Assembly (NCBI GenBank): GCA_028285495.1
Contig: JANQPB010000022.1
Coordinates: 189,969 to 253,968 of the forward strand
DNA length: 64,000 nucleotides
Direction: 5' to 3'
Origin: Acidimicrobiales bacterium
GTDB lineage: Bacteria; Actinomycetota; Acidimicrobiia; Acidimicrobiales; SZUA-35
In this document: in pieces, positions 43,595-51,755 of the stretch
How the letters are laid out: every line of letters begins with the position of its first letter
How positions within the stretch are numbered: position 1 is the stretch's first letter
Program-made: the position numbers and the translations under genes
The notes under the pieces: generated by a model
Told to the model about the DNA's origin: nothing
Seen by the model: the letters and a program-made list of their open reading frames with translations, nothing else
The model's database searches: none

Positions 43595-46500
43595 GTGACC
43601 ACCGACGGCGACGACCCCGAACGGGGGTCGATGATCGGGGACTCGAGCCGCATCGCTGCGGCCGTGGTCCTCAGCCGGATCACCGGTCTGCTGCGGATCG
43701 TGGTCGCGGCGTCGGTGCTCGGGGCCACCGTGCTCGGCGACCTGTTCGTCGCCGTCAACGTCCTCCCCCTGACCCTCTACGACGTCCTGGCCGGCTCGGC
43801 GATCTCGTCGGTCCTGGTCCCGCCGCTCGTTCGGTTCGGGGCCGAGCGGGCCCGCCGACTGGCCGGGTTGGTGCTCGGCACGCTCGGCGTCGTGATGGCC
43901 CTGGTGGCCGTCGCCGGCGTCCTCGGGCGAGACCTGATCGCCGGTGCCCTGACGGCCGGCGTCGACCGGGCCATCGCCGGCGACGCCAGGGCGGTCGCCG
44001 CCCTCCTGGTTGCGCTGATCGTGCCCCAACTGGTCGTCTACGCCGCCATCGGCGTCCTGGTCGCCGTCCAGCACGCCGACCGTCGCTTCCTGTTGCCGTC
44101 GGCCGCCCCGATCGTCGAGAACGTCGGGCTGCTGGTCACGATCGGCGTGGCCTGGTGGCGGTACGGATCCGGCCTCGAGGTCGACGAGGCGCCGACCGGG
44201 CTGGTGTTGACGCTGGCCATCGGCTCCGGCCTGTCGGTGCTGGCCCACGCCGCCGTACAGTTCGTCGGCGCCGCCCGATCGATGGGAGTCCTGCGACCGC
44301 GCCTCGGGTTCCGGGACCCGGACCTGCGGGCGTTGGTCGAGCCGGCCAGGGCGTCGTTCGGCTGGTCCTCGATGGTGGCCGCCCGGCAGTTCGCCCTCGT
44401 CGTCGCCGCAGCCTGGGCCGGGGCCGGCGGGGTCCAGGCCTTCGAGATGGCCCTGCTGGTCTCGTTCATCCCGATGGCGGTGATCGGCCGCCCGATCGCC
44501 TCCGCCGCCCTCCCCCGTCTCGCCGGCTGGTCGGACGACCCGGCCCGCCTCCTGGCCGCCTACCGCAACTGCCTGAGGCTGGCGGCCTGGCTGGCCGTCC
44601 CGGCCGGGCTGGCGATGGTTGCCCTCGCCCGTCCCCTGGCCGAGCTCATCGGCCAGGGCCGCTTCGACACCCCTCGGGCCGTCGAGCTGCTCACCCTCGC
44701 CCTCGCCGGGCTCGGTCTCGGCGCATCGAGCGAGGCCCTGTTCGAGGTCGGCCGTCAGACGGTGATGGCCGTCGGTCCCGACGGCGTGGGCACCAGACGG
44801 CGCGGTCTCGTGGCCTCGACCTGGGTGCGGCTTGTCGTTGCCGCCGTCGGTATCCCGACCGCCGTGCTGCTCGTCGACGGTCCGGCGCTGCTGCTGGCCC
44901 TCGGCCTCGTCGTGTCGCTCGCCGACCTGGGGGCGCTGGCGCTCGTCCATCGCAGCCTCCGGGTCCATCCGGCGTGGGCCGCGGCCGGCGACGACCGGCG
45001 TGGTCACGGTGCCCGGGTGCTCGTTGCGTCCGTTGCGGCGATGGGTCCGGTCCTGCTCGTCGACCGGCTGATCGAGCCGGGGTGGACCCCGCCGACGGCC
45101 CTGGCGACGGCGGCCGGCGCTGCGGCCGGCTACGTCGTCACCGCCTGGCTCGTCACCGGACGCGGCCGGCTCATCCGGAGCCTCGTCGCCGGCCTGGAGG
45201 GCCGACCGCCGACCGACGCCGTCCCGACCGCGCCCGAGCCCGTCCCATCGGCACCGACCGTGGCCGAGCCCGCCGCCCCGATCCGCTGGCGGCCGGCGCT
45301 CCTGGTGGCGGTCTACCTCGTGGCCATGCCGTTCCTGGCCGGGCTGCCCCGGGGCTCGCTGCTCCCGGTGGTCCGCCCGAGCGAGGCGCTGCAGGGGGCG
45401 GTGACGGCCGTCGCCGTCGCCGTCGGGGCGGCAGCGCTCGTGGCCAACCGTCGCTGGCGGCTCCGCGTCCAGCCGCTCGAGTGGTGGCTGGTCGCCCTGG
45501 TCGTCACGTCGTCGGTCGGCCCGGCGTTGTGGCTGCTGGCCCGAGGCCGGGACCTGGGGGCCGGCGAGCTGCTGTCGACCCTGCCGTTCCTCAAGTACGC
45601 CGCGCTCTACGTCCTGGTGCGGGCGCTGGTGCGATCCCGAGACGAGGTCGACGCCGTCGTCGGTGCTGCGGTCGCCTCGGCCTCCGTCATCGCCGTGATC
45701 TCGGTGGCCCAGGCCGTCGGCGTCGGACCGGTCATCGCCGTGCTGGAGCGGTTCTTCGTCAGCAGCGCCGAGGACGTCATCGACGGCGGCCGGGGCACGA
45801 CCACCATCGGCTCGTCGATCGCCACCGGCGCCTACCTCAGCCTGGCCGCCGGCCTCGCGCTGTCCCGGACCTGGATCACGGGCCGGCTCGTGTGGGCCGC
45901 GGCCACCGCCGTGTGCCTGACGGGTGCGCTCGCCTCGGGACAGGCCGGCACCCTCGTCGCCCTGGCGGTGATCGTGCCGGCGGTCGCCCATCGCCACGGT
46001 CGCCTCGGCCAGGTCGTCCGCTGGAGCGTACCCGTCGGCGCCGTCGGGGCCGTCGGCCTCTCGACCGTGCTCGCAGCCCGGCTCACCGATCTCGATCCGT
46101 CGTCCGGACTGCCGATCAGCTGGCTCGTCCGGTGGAACAACCTCTCGGAGCTGTACCTCCCCGACCTGCGGGACGGCGGCTGGCTGCTCGGCGTCTCGCC
46201 CGATGCCATCGTCGTGCCTCCCGACGTGTGGCGGACCACGGTCTACCTCGAGAGCGGCTACCTGTGGCTGCTCTGGGTCGGTGGGGTTCCGCTGCTCGCC
46301 GCCGCCGCCGGCTTCCTCGTCGCCACCTGGCGGGCGATGGCCCCCGAGCGAGGCGACGTCGGTCCTCGCCGCGGCGTCGACACCGTCCGGTCGGTCGCCC
46401 GCCCCGCCGTGGCCATGATGGCGGTGCTCAGCATCATCGACCCCCACCTCACGCTGCGGGCCGGCGCCGACCTGTTCTTCGTCGTGGTTGCGCTCGGATC

Positions 46501-47668
46501 GGCCGGCCGCCCGCTGCTCGTGCCGGCGGTGGCCGCCCCAGAGCGGTGGCGGGCGCTCCTCGGGGCCGGACGGCTCGGCGATCCCGCCATCCGGCTGCGA
46601 CTCGGCGAGATCGCCGGCGGCGCCGACCTCGACGGGCCGGCGCCCGAGATCCGGTTGGCCATCACGTCGGCCGGGGACGGTCGGGTCGGCGGCGCGGTCG
46701 AGCTCGATCTCCACCGGCGAGGCCGCCAGCTGCACGGCGTGCTCGGGCCGATCGAAGCCGGCGACGCGGAGCAGCGGGCGCTGCTCTGGAGGTCGGTTGC
46801 GCTCGTCGGCCGATCGCTTCGCCTGCAGGGTCTCCGGGTCGACCAGGCGGAGCCGACGCTGGCCGGTGCCGCTCCCGTGACGGCCGACGAGCTGCGGTCG
46901 GCGGCCGGGCTGGCCCGGCAGCTGGAGCGGCGGCGGGTCCTCGGCCCCCGACGGATCTACCGGGTCCGCCGGGCCGACGTCGGCCCCGACGATCACGCCG
47001 TCGACCCGACCGACGTCGACGCCGACCGCGCACCGCCGCCGATCCGCCTCGAGCCGTGGATCGGCATCCCGCCGGCCAAGCGAGCGATCGACGTCGTGAC
47101 CGCCGGGCTGGCGCTCATCGCCGCCGCACCCCTCCTGGCCATGGTCGCCACCCTGGTCCGCCGGTCCGGACCGGGACCGATCGTGTTCCGCCAGGTCCGC
47201 ATCGGTGCCGGCGGCCTCCCGTTCCAGATGGCCAAGTTCCGCACGATGCACGTCGACAACGACGACTCGGCCCATCGGGCCCAGAACCGGCGGGAGATCC
47301 TCGACGGAGCCGGTGCGGTCAAGGACGAGCACGATCCCCGCATCACCCGGGTCGGCGGCGTCCTCCGCCGGTTGTCGCTCGACGAGCTGCCCCAGCTCGT
47401 CAACGTGCTCCGGGGTGAGATGTCGCTGGTCGGGCCCCGGCCGTCGCTGCTGTGGGAGAGCGAGTTGTTCCCACCGAGGCTCCGCCGCCGGCTGACCACC
47501 CGACCGGGGCTGACCGGGCTGTGGCAGGTCAGCGGCCGGGCCGACCTGTCGATGACCGAGATGCTCGAGCTCGATCTCGACTACGTCGAGCAGGCCAGCC
47601 TCGGGCTCGACCTGCGGTGTCTGGCCAGGACCGCGACCTCGGTCCTGGCCCGGGAGGGAGCCAAGTGA
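43595..47668 (+). CDS. Fusion of MurJ/Wzx-like flippase, Wzy/ligase-like polymerase and WbaP-type phosphoglycosyltransferase
   Basis: A single 1357-residue frame. Residues ~12-530: MurJ/MVF-type lipid flippase (SRITGLLRIVVAASVLG, then ~14 helices). Residues ~537-565: Pro/Ala-rich linker. Residues ~566-975: about ten helices with an O-antigen ligase/Wzy-like loop (GGRGTTTIGSSIATGAYLSL, LASGQAGTLVALAVIV, VYLESGYLWLLWVGG). Residues ~985-1125: soluble domain I do not recognise. Residues ~1158-1357: initiating sugar-phosphate transferase with re-entrant helix KRAIDVVTAGLALIAAAPLL, KFRTM at 1214-1218, SLDELPQLVNVLRGEMSLVGPRP (1261-1283) and RPGLTGLWQVSGR (1303-1315). These normally are three proteins. 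GTG start with GAGGA upstream; GTGA overlap with the next gene. Confidence 0.88.
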   Translation: MTTDGDDPERGSMIGDSSRIAAAVVLSRITGLLRIVVAASVLGATVLGDLFVAVNVLPLTLYDVLAGSAISSVLVPPLVRFGAERARRLAGLVLGTLGVVMALVAVAGVLGRDLIAGALTAGVDRAIAGDARAVAALLVALIVPQLVVYAAIGVLVAVQHADRRFLLPSAAPIVENVGLLVTIGVAWWRYGSGLEVDEAPTGLVLTLAIGSGLSVLAHAAVQFVGAARSMGVLRPRLGFRDPDLRALVEPARASFGWSSMVAARQFALVVAAAWAGAGGVQAFEMALLVSFIPMAVIGRPIASAALPRLAGWSDDPARLLAAYRNCLRLAAWLAVPAGLAMVALARPLAELIGQGRFDTPRAVELLTLALAGLGLGASSEALFEVGRQTVMAVGPDGVGTRRRGLVASTWVRLVVAAVGIPTAVLLVDGPALLLALGLVVSLADLGALALVHRSLRVHPAWAAAGDDRRGHGARVLVASVAAMGPVLLVDRLIEPGWTPPTALATAAGAAAGYVVTAWLVTGRGRLIRSLVAGLEGRPPTDAVPTAPEPVPSAPTVAEPAAPIRWRPALLVAVYLVAMPFLAGLPRGSLLPVVRPSEALQGAVTAVAVAVGAAALVANRRWRLRVQPLEWWLVALVVTSSVGPALWLLARGRDLGAGELLSTLPFLKYAALYVLVRALVRSRDEVDAVVGAAVASASVIAVISVAQAVGVGPVIAVLERFFVSSAEDVIDGGRGTTTIGSSIATGAYLSLAAGLALSRTWITGRLVWAAATAVCLTGALASGQAGTLVALAVIVPAVAHRHGRLGQVVRWSVPVGAVGAVGLSTVLAARLTDLDPSSGLPISWLVRWNNLSELYLPDLRDGGWLLGVSPDAIVVPPDVWRTTVYLESGYLWLLWVGGVPLLAAAAGFLVATWRAMAPERGDVGPRRGVDTVRSVARPAVAMMAVLSIIDPHLTLRAGADLFFVVVALGSAGRPLLVPAVAAPERWRALLGAGRLGDPAIRLRLGEIAGGADLDGPAPEIRLAITSAGDGRVGGAVELDLHRRGRQLHGVLGPIEAGDAEQRALLWRSVALVGRSLRLQGLRVDQAEPTLAGAAPVTADELRSAAGLARQLERRRVLGPRRIYRVRRADVGPDDHAVDPTDVDADRAPPPIRLEPWIGIPPAKRAIDVVTAGLALIAAAPLLAMVATLVRRSGPGPIVFRQVRIGAGGLPFQMAKFRTMHVDNDDSAHRAQNRREILDGAGAVKDEHDPRITRVGGVLRRLSLDELPQLVNVLRGEMSLVGPRPSLLWESELFPPRLRRRLTTRPGLTGLWQVSGRADLSMTEMLELDLDYVEQASLGLDLRCLARTATSVLAREGAK

Positions 47669-48684
47669 CCGACGACCGACCACTCGACCAACCCGATCCC
47701 GGCCGTCGACCGGGTCGTCACCCGGCGCAGACGGCGTTCGTGGCCACGATCGGGGGACACATCACCGAACTGGTGGCGCTGGCCGATCGGCTGCCGGACG
47801 GCGACGGGGTCTGGATCACCGCCGACACGCCCCAGACCCGCGACCTGCTGGCCGGGCGAACGGTCGAGTACGTGCCGTTCATCGGCGAGCGCGACCTCGG
47901 CGGGGTGTTGCGGGCGGTGCCGCAGGCGGTGCGGCTCCTCCGCCGCCACCGGGTCGAGCGGGTGGTGTCGACCGGTTCCGCCATCGCCCTGGCCTACCTG
48001 CCGACGGCCGCCGCCCTCGGTCTGACGACGCACTACATCGAGAGCTCGACCCGGGTCACCTCGCGCTCGGTCACGGGCCGGCTGCTGGCCAGGACCCCCG
48101 GCGTGCGCTGCTGGTGGCAGTACGACCCGGCGCCGGCCGGGTTCACCCCGCTGCCCGGCGTCTACGCCAACTACCGGAGCGAGCCGGTGGTCGATCCGGC
48201 CCTCGTCGGCGCCGGCACGCCGGGCCGGGCACCACGCCTCGACCGGGTCGTGGTGACGGTCGGGACGACCGACCGCTGCTTCCGCCGCCTCATCGCCCGC
48301 CTCGTCGAGATCCTGCCGGCCGAGGCCGAGGTCCTGTGGCAGACCGGCCACTCCCGGGTCGACGATCTCGGCATCGACGCCAGGCGGCTGGTGCCCGAGG
48401 ACGAGCTGGTGGCGGCCGTGGCCGAGGCCGACGTCGTCGTCAGCCACGCCGGCGCCGGGTCGCTCGCCCTGGCCCTGGCCGCCGGGACCTGCCCGGTGTT
48501 CGTCCCGCGGCGGGCCGCCGCCGGCGAGCAGATCGACGACCACCAGGTCGAGCTGGCCGAGTGGGCCGCCGACCGGGGCCTGGCCGTGGCGGCCGAGGCC
48601 GACCTGGTCGAACTGTCCGATCTCCGGCGGGCCGCGGCCCGCCGGATCGTCGCTGATCCAACCGAGGAGCTGTTGCTGACATGA
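47665..48684 (+). CDS. Glycosyltransferase, Alg14-Alg13-like fusion
   Basis: A 339-residue glycosyltransferase of the GT28/GT1 type. The N-terminal half resembles Alg14/PssD (FVATIGGHITELVALADRL, VSTGSAIALAYL), which anchors the complex. The C-terminal half resembles Alg13/PssE (VVVTVGTTDRCFRRLIARL, VVSHAGAGSLALALAAGTCPVFVPR), which binds the sugar nucleotide. In most bacteria and yeast the two are separate subunits. It probably adds the second sugar to the lipid-linked sugar made by the fused transferase upstream. Overlaps both neighbours by four bases. Confidence 0.83.
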   Translation: MTDDRPLDQPDPGRRPGRHPAQTAFVATIGGHITELVALADRLPDGDGVWITADTPQTRDLLAGRTVEYVPFIGERDLGGVLRAVPQAVRLLRRHRVERVVSTGSAIALAYLPTAAALGLTTHYIESSTRVTSRSVTGRLLARTPGVRCWWQYDPAPAGFTPLPGVYANYRSEPVVDPALVGAGTPGRAPRLDRVVVTVGTTDRCFRRLIARLVEILPAEAEVLWQTGHSRVDDLGIDARRLVPEDELVAAVAEADVVVSHAGAGSLALALAAGTCPVFVPRRAAAGEQIDDHQVELAEWAADRGLAVAAEADLVELSDLRRAAARRIVADPTEELLLT

Positions 48685-49739
48685 CCGACCATCGAACCGA
48701 CTCGCCGACCACGTCGCCGGCGGGACCCCTGGCCGAGCCGACGCTGTTCCACAGCGAGCCATGGCGCCAGGCGGTCGAGCAGGCGTTCGAGGTGAAGATC
48801 CTGCCCTTCACCCCCCGCTCGGAGCCGACCGGGCTGGCCTGGTACAGCGCGCTGGCCGACATCCGGGGCGAGCGGATCGTGGCCACCCCGTTCAGCGACT
48901 TCTGTGACCCGCTGATCGAGACCGAGGCCGGCTGGCTCGAGTTCGCCGACCACGTGCGCTCGTTCGGGCGGCCGGTGACGGTGCGCCCGTTCCGCAACCC
49001 GCTCGCCGTTCGCGGTCCGGGCGGCGGCCACGACATCGGCGACGGGTACGGCGATCGCGACGGGTTCGACCGGCGGCGGGAGCTGCTGTGGCACGGCGTC
49101 GACCTGACGAACGGGGCCGACGCCGTCTGGGACGGGCTCAAGACCAAGCTGCGGACCACGATCCGGCGGGCGCCGAAGACCGGGCTCCGTTTCCGGTTCT
49201 CGAACTCGATGGACGACGTCGTCGCCTTCCACCGGATGCACGTCGACCTGCGCAAGACGAAGTACGGCCTGCTGGCCCAACCGCTCCACTTCTTCGAGGC
49301 CCTGCACGACCGCTTCGGCGACGACATGGCGGTGCTGATCGCCGAGGAGGCGGACGGCACCCCGGTGGCGGCCATGGTCTACTTCGCCTGGAACGGGGTG
49401 TGGTACTACAAGTTCAGCGCGTCCTACCCGCGCCGCTACCGGCCGAACTCGGCGATGATCATGGAGGCCTGCCGAGAGGGGGCCGAACGGGGGCTCGACC
49501 TGCTCGACATGGGCCGGAGCGACCTCGACCAGCCCGGTCTCGTCGACTTCAAGCGCCAGTTCGCCTCCGAGGAGCTGGAGCTGACGACGCTGCACTGGAC
49601 ACCGCCGGACTGGGACGACCCGGTCGGCGCCGAGGTCGGCCAGCTGCTCGGTCGGGTCACCGAGCTGTTCACCGGCCCCGAGGTGCCGAACGAGCTGACG
49701 GCCCAGGCCGGCGCCCTGCTGTACCGCTACTTCGGCTGA
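48681..49739 (+). CDS. FemAB/GNAT-like acyl- or aminoacyl-transferase
   Basis: A 352-residue protein of the GNAT/FemAB superfamily. The C-terminal half shows LKTKLRTTIRRAPKTGL, AVLIAEEADGTPVAAMVYFAWNGVWYYKFSASYPRRYRPNSAMIMEACREGAERGLDLLDMGRSD and DFKRQFASEELE, the pattern of FemAB-like proteins in exopolysaccharide loci. It may acylate or aminoacylate the repeat-unit amino-sugar. Last gene of the operon, convergent with the lysozyme-like lipoprotein. Confidence 0.8.
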   Translation: MTDHRTDSPTTSPAGPLAEPTLFHSEPWRQAVEQAFEVKILPFTPRSEPTGLAWYSALADIRGERIVATPFSDFCDPLIETEAGWLEFADHVRSFGRPVTVRPFRNPLAVRGPGGGHDIGDGYGDRDGFDRRRELLWHGVDLTNGADAVWDGLKTKLRTTIRRAPKTGLRFRFSNSMDDVVAFHRMHVDLRKTKYGLLAQPLHFFEALHDRFGDDMAVLIAEEADGTPVAAMVYFAWNGVWYYKFSASYPRRYRPNSAMIMEACREGAERGLDLLDMGRSDLDQPGLVDFKRQFASEELELTTLHWTPPDWDDPVGAEVGQLLGRVTELFTGPEVPNELTAQAGALLYRYFG

Positions 49740-49754
49740 GTGGCCGGTCCGGCG

Positions 49755-50564
49755 CTACCCGGCGTCGGACCGGTAGTCCTCCCAGGTCCGCTCGGTCAGG
49801 TGACCCCGGACCTCGGCGATGTAGCGCTCGGCCCCCTCGTCGTACCAGTGTCCGGAGAACCAGGCCCCGACGCAGCCCCACTCGTCACCGACCTCGTAGC
49901 CCTCGGCTTCGAGCCAGGTGAACGAGCCCTCGTAGCAGGCCCGCAGCCAGGCCATGGCGTAGTCGACCCCGAACGCCGTCGACTCGGTCGATCGGGGGTA
50001 GGTGCCCTCGTGCACGGTGCCCTTGACCTGCAGCAGGCCGTGGCTCTGGGCACACGGCGCCTCGAGCTCGATCAGCGCGCACAGCTCGGGATCCTCGGTG
50101 ACGTCGCCGGCGGTGTCCATCGACCACGAGCTCTCCGTCACCGCCCTGGCCCGGGTGATGTTCTCGTCGAAGCCCCACTTGCAGGCCCCCCACAGCAGGA
50201 CCTGCTCGGTCGTCCCGGCGTAGTCGCCGGTGACCCTCGGGGCGAGCTCGGCATTCCACCGCTCGTCGGCGCCGTCGATGTCGACCGTCGGTCCACCGGT
50301 GGTGGTGTTGCGCTCGGCGTTGTCCGGGTTGGTCTCGGGCCGATCGATCGTGTCCACCTGCTCGCCACAGATCGCACCGCTCGGCAGCTGGGAACCGGGG
50401 CTGACGGTGGCGAAGTGCGGGTCGCCGTCGCACCCGGCGGCGGCGACCGTCACGACGAGGACGGCGAGCAGGAAGCCGAGGAGCGGCGACCGGGAGCGGT
50501 GCGGGCCGGGACCGTCGGCCCCTCGACCGCGATCGGGGGCCGGGGGGCGCGGGGACGAGCTCAT
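49755..50564 (-). CDS. Lysozyme/transglycosylase-like lipoprotein
   Basis: A 269-residue exported protein. The signal ends in a lipobox (VVTVAAAGCDGD, lipid-bearing Cys near residue 45). The mature part carries RAVTESSWSMDTAGD with a possible catalytic Glu and AQSHGLLQVKGTVHEGTYP, similar to the SxGLMQ motif of lytic transglycosylases, plus six further cysteines that may pair. A peptidoglycan- or glycan-cleaving role fits its place next to the polysaccharide operon, but is inferred. Confidence 0.65.
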   Translation of the reverse strand: MSSSPRPPAPDRGRGADGPGPHRSRSPLLGFLLAVLVVTVAAAGCDGDPHFATVSPGSQLPSGAICGEQVDTIDRPETNPDNAERNTTTGGPTVDIDGADERWNAELAPRVTGDYAGTTEQVLLWGACKWGFDENITRARAVTESSWSMDTAGDVTEDPELCALIELEAPCAQSHGLLQVKGTVHEGTYPRSTESTAFGVDYAMAWLRACYEGSFTWLEAEGYEVGDEWGCVGAWFSGHWYDEGAERYIAEVRGHLTERTWEDYRSDAG

Positions 50565-50662
50565 CGTCCCCCATCGGCCGCGCCGGCCCCGGCTCAAGCA
50601 CGGGCCGGGGGCGGAGATCACCGGCGGGAGGCCGGAGCACAACGGGCGGTACCATCGTGGCC

Positions 50663-51715
50663 GTGAGCAGCGACGGGCCACGGGATGCGCGTTCGAGCGA
50701 CGGCCCGACCATCGGGCTGGTGCTCGGGGGCGGCGGCATCGCCGGGTACGCCTTCCACTGCGGCGTGCTCGCCGCGCTCGACGAGATCGGCTTCGACCCA
50801 CGGACCGCCTCGGTCGTGGTCGGCACGTCGGCCGGTTCGATCGTCGCCGCCCTCCTCCGGGGCGGGGTCATGGCGCCGACGATCCGCGACCGGCTCCTGG
50901 CCGACCTGCAGGACCCGAACGAGATGGCCCGCATCCGGCTGCTGGCCGGCCGATCGACCAGGGCCGTTCCCCGGGTGTGGGCCGGGCCAGGATCGCCTGG
51001 CCTCGCCCTGGCCGAGTTGCGCAAGGGTCCCGGTCTGCGCCTGACCCGGCTGGCCACCGGCCTCCTCCCCCGGGGTCGGCTGGAGCTCGACCCGGTGAGC
51101 GACCCGCTGCACGCCCTGCACGGCGACCGCTGGCCCGACCGACCGCTGTGGATCCCGGCCACCGATCTGGCCAGCGGGCGGCGGACGGTCTTCGGCCGCG
51201 ACCACCACCCCCCGGTTGCCCGGGCGGTGGCCGCCAGCTGCGCCCTCCCCGGCTTCTTCGAACCGGCCGAGGTCGACGGCAGGACCTACGTCGACGGCGG
51301 CGTCGACTCCCCGTTCAACCTCGATCTGCTGGCCGAGCACCGCACGCCCGAAGGTCGACCGCTCGACCTGGTCGTGATCGCCGCGCCGCTGTCGGTCAAG
51401 CGGATCCAGCCGACCTCACCGCTCGACGCCGTCGCCAGGGCGCTGCCCCGCCGTCGCCTCCGGAGCGAGATGGGCCGGATCACCGGATCCGGGGTTCCGG
51501 TTCTGGCCCTCGAACCGAACCGGGCGTCGGCCAGGGCGATGGGGCTGAACCCGATGGACTACCACGGCCTCGACGACATCATCGGGCGGTCGGCCGAGAT
51601 GGTCGACCGGCGCATCGACCGGCTCGGGCCGATCGTGCGGGCCATCCTCGAGAGCGCCGACCGGCTGGAGCGGCCGCCCGCCGTGCCCTATCCGGACACG
51701 TCCGCCGCCGCCTGA
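50663..51715 (+). CDS. Patatin-like phospholipase
   Basis: A ~350-residue patatin-family hydrolase. The oxyanion loop is GLVLGGGGIAGYAFHCGVLAAL, the nucleophile Ser lies in GTSAGSIVAALL and the Asp in YVDGGVDSPFNL. It belongs to a different branch from the copy at 24369. Two in-frame GTGs exist (50657, 50663); 50663 is preferred because TACCAT (50650-50655) ends 7 bases before it. Confidence 0.87.
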   Translation: MSSDGPRDARSSDGPTIGLVLGGGGIAGYAFHCGVLAALDEIGFDPRTASVVVGTSAGSIVAALLRGGVMAPTIRDRLLADLQDPNEMARIRLLAGRSTRAVPRVWAGPGSPGLALAELRKGPGLRLTRLATGLLPRGRLELDPVSDPLHALHGDRWPDRPLWIPATDLASGRRTVFGRDHHPPVARAVAASCALPGFFEPAEVDGRTYVDGGVDSPFNLDLLAEHRTPEGRPLDLVVIAAPLSVKRIQPTSPLDAVARALPRRRLRSEMGRITGSGVPVLALEPNRASARAMGLNPMDYHGLDDIIGRSAEMVDRRIDRLGPIVRAILESADRLERPPAVPYPDTSAAA

Positions 51716-51755
51716 ACGCCGACCGGCGACCGGTCGGCGGGTCCTCGGTCGGCGG

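Noticed and set aside
43595..47668. Fusion as an assembly error joining three genes
   Set aside because: The frame is continuous over 4 kb, the junctions have typical Pro/Ala-rich linkers, and no internal start with ribosome site or stop was seen near residues 540 or 980. I kept it as real, though only read data can prove it.
41873..47683. Antisense open frame of 1936 codons across the polysaccharide genes
   Set aside because: It is the shadow of the forward genes: G/C-biased third codon positions remove stops from the opposite strand. Its translation is low-complexity Gly/Asp/Arg/His with no domain, while the forward frames carry clear motifs.
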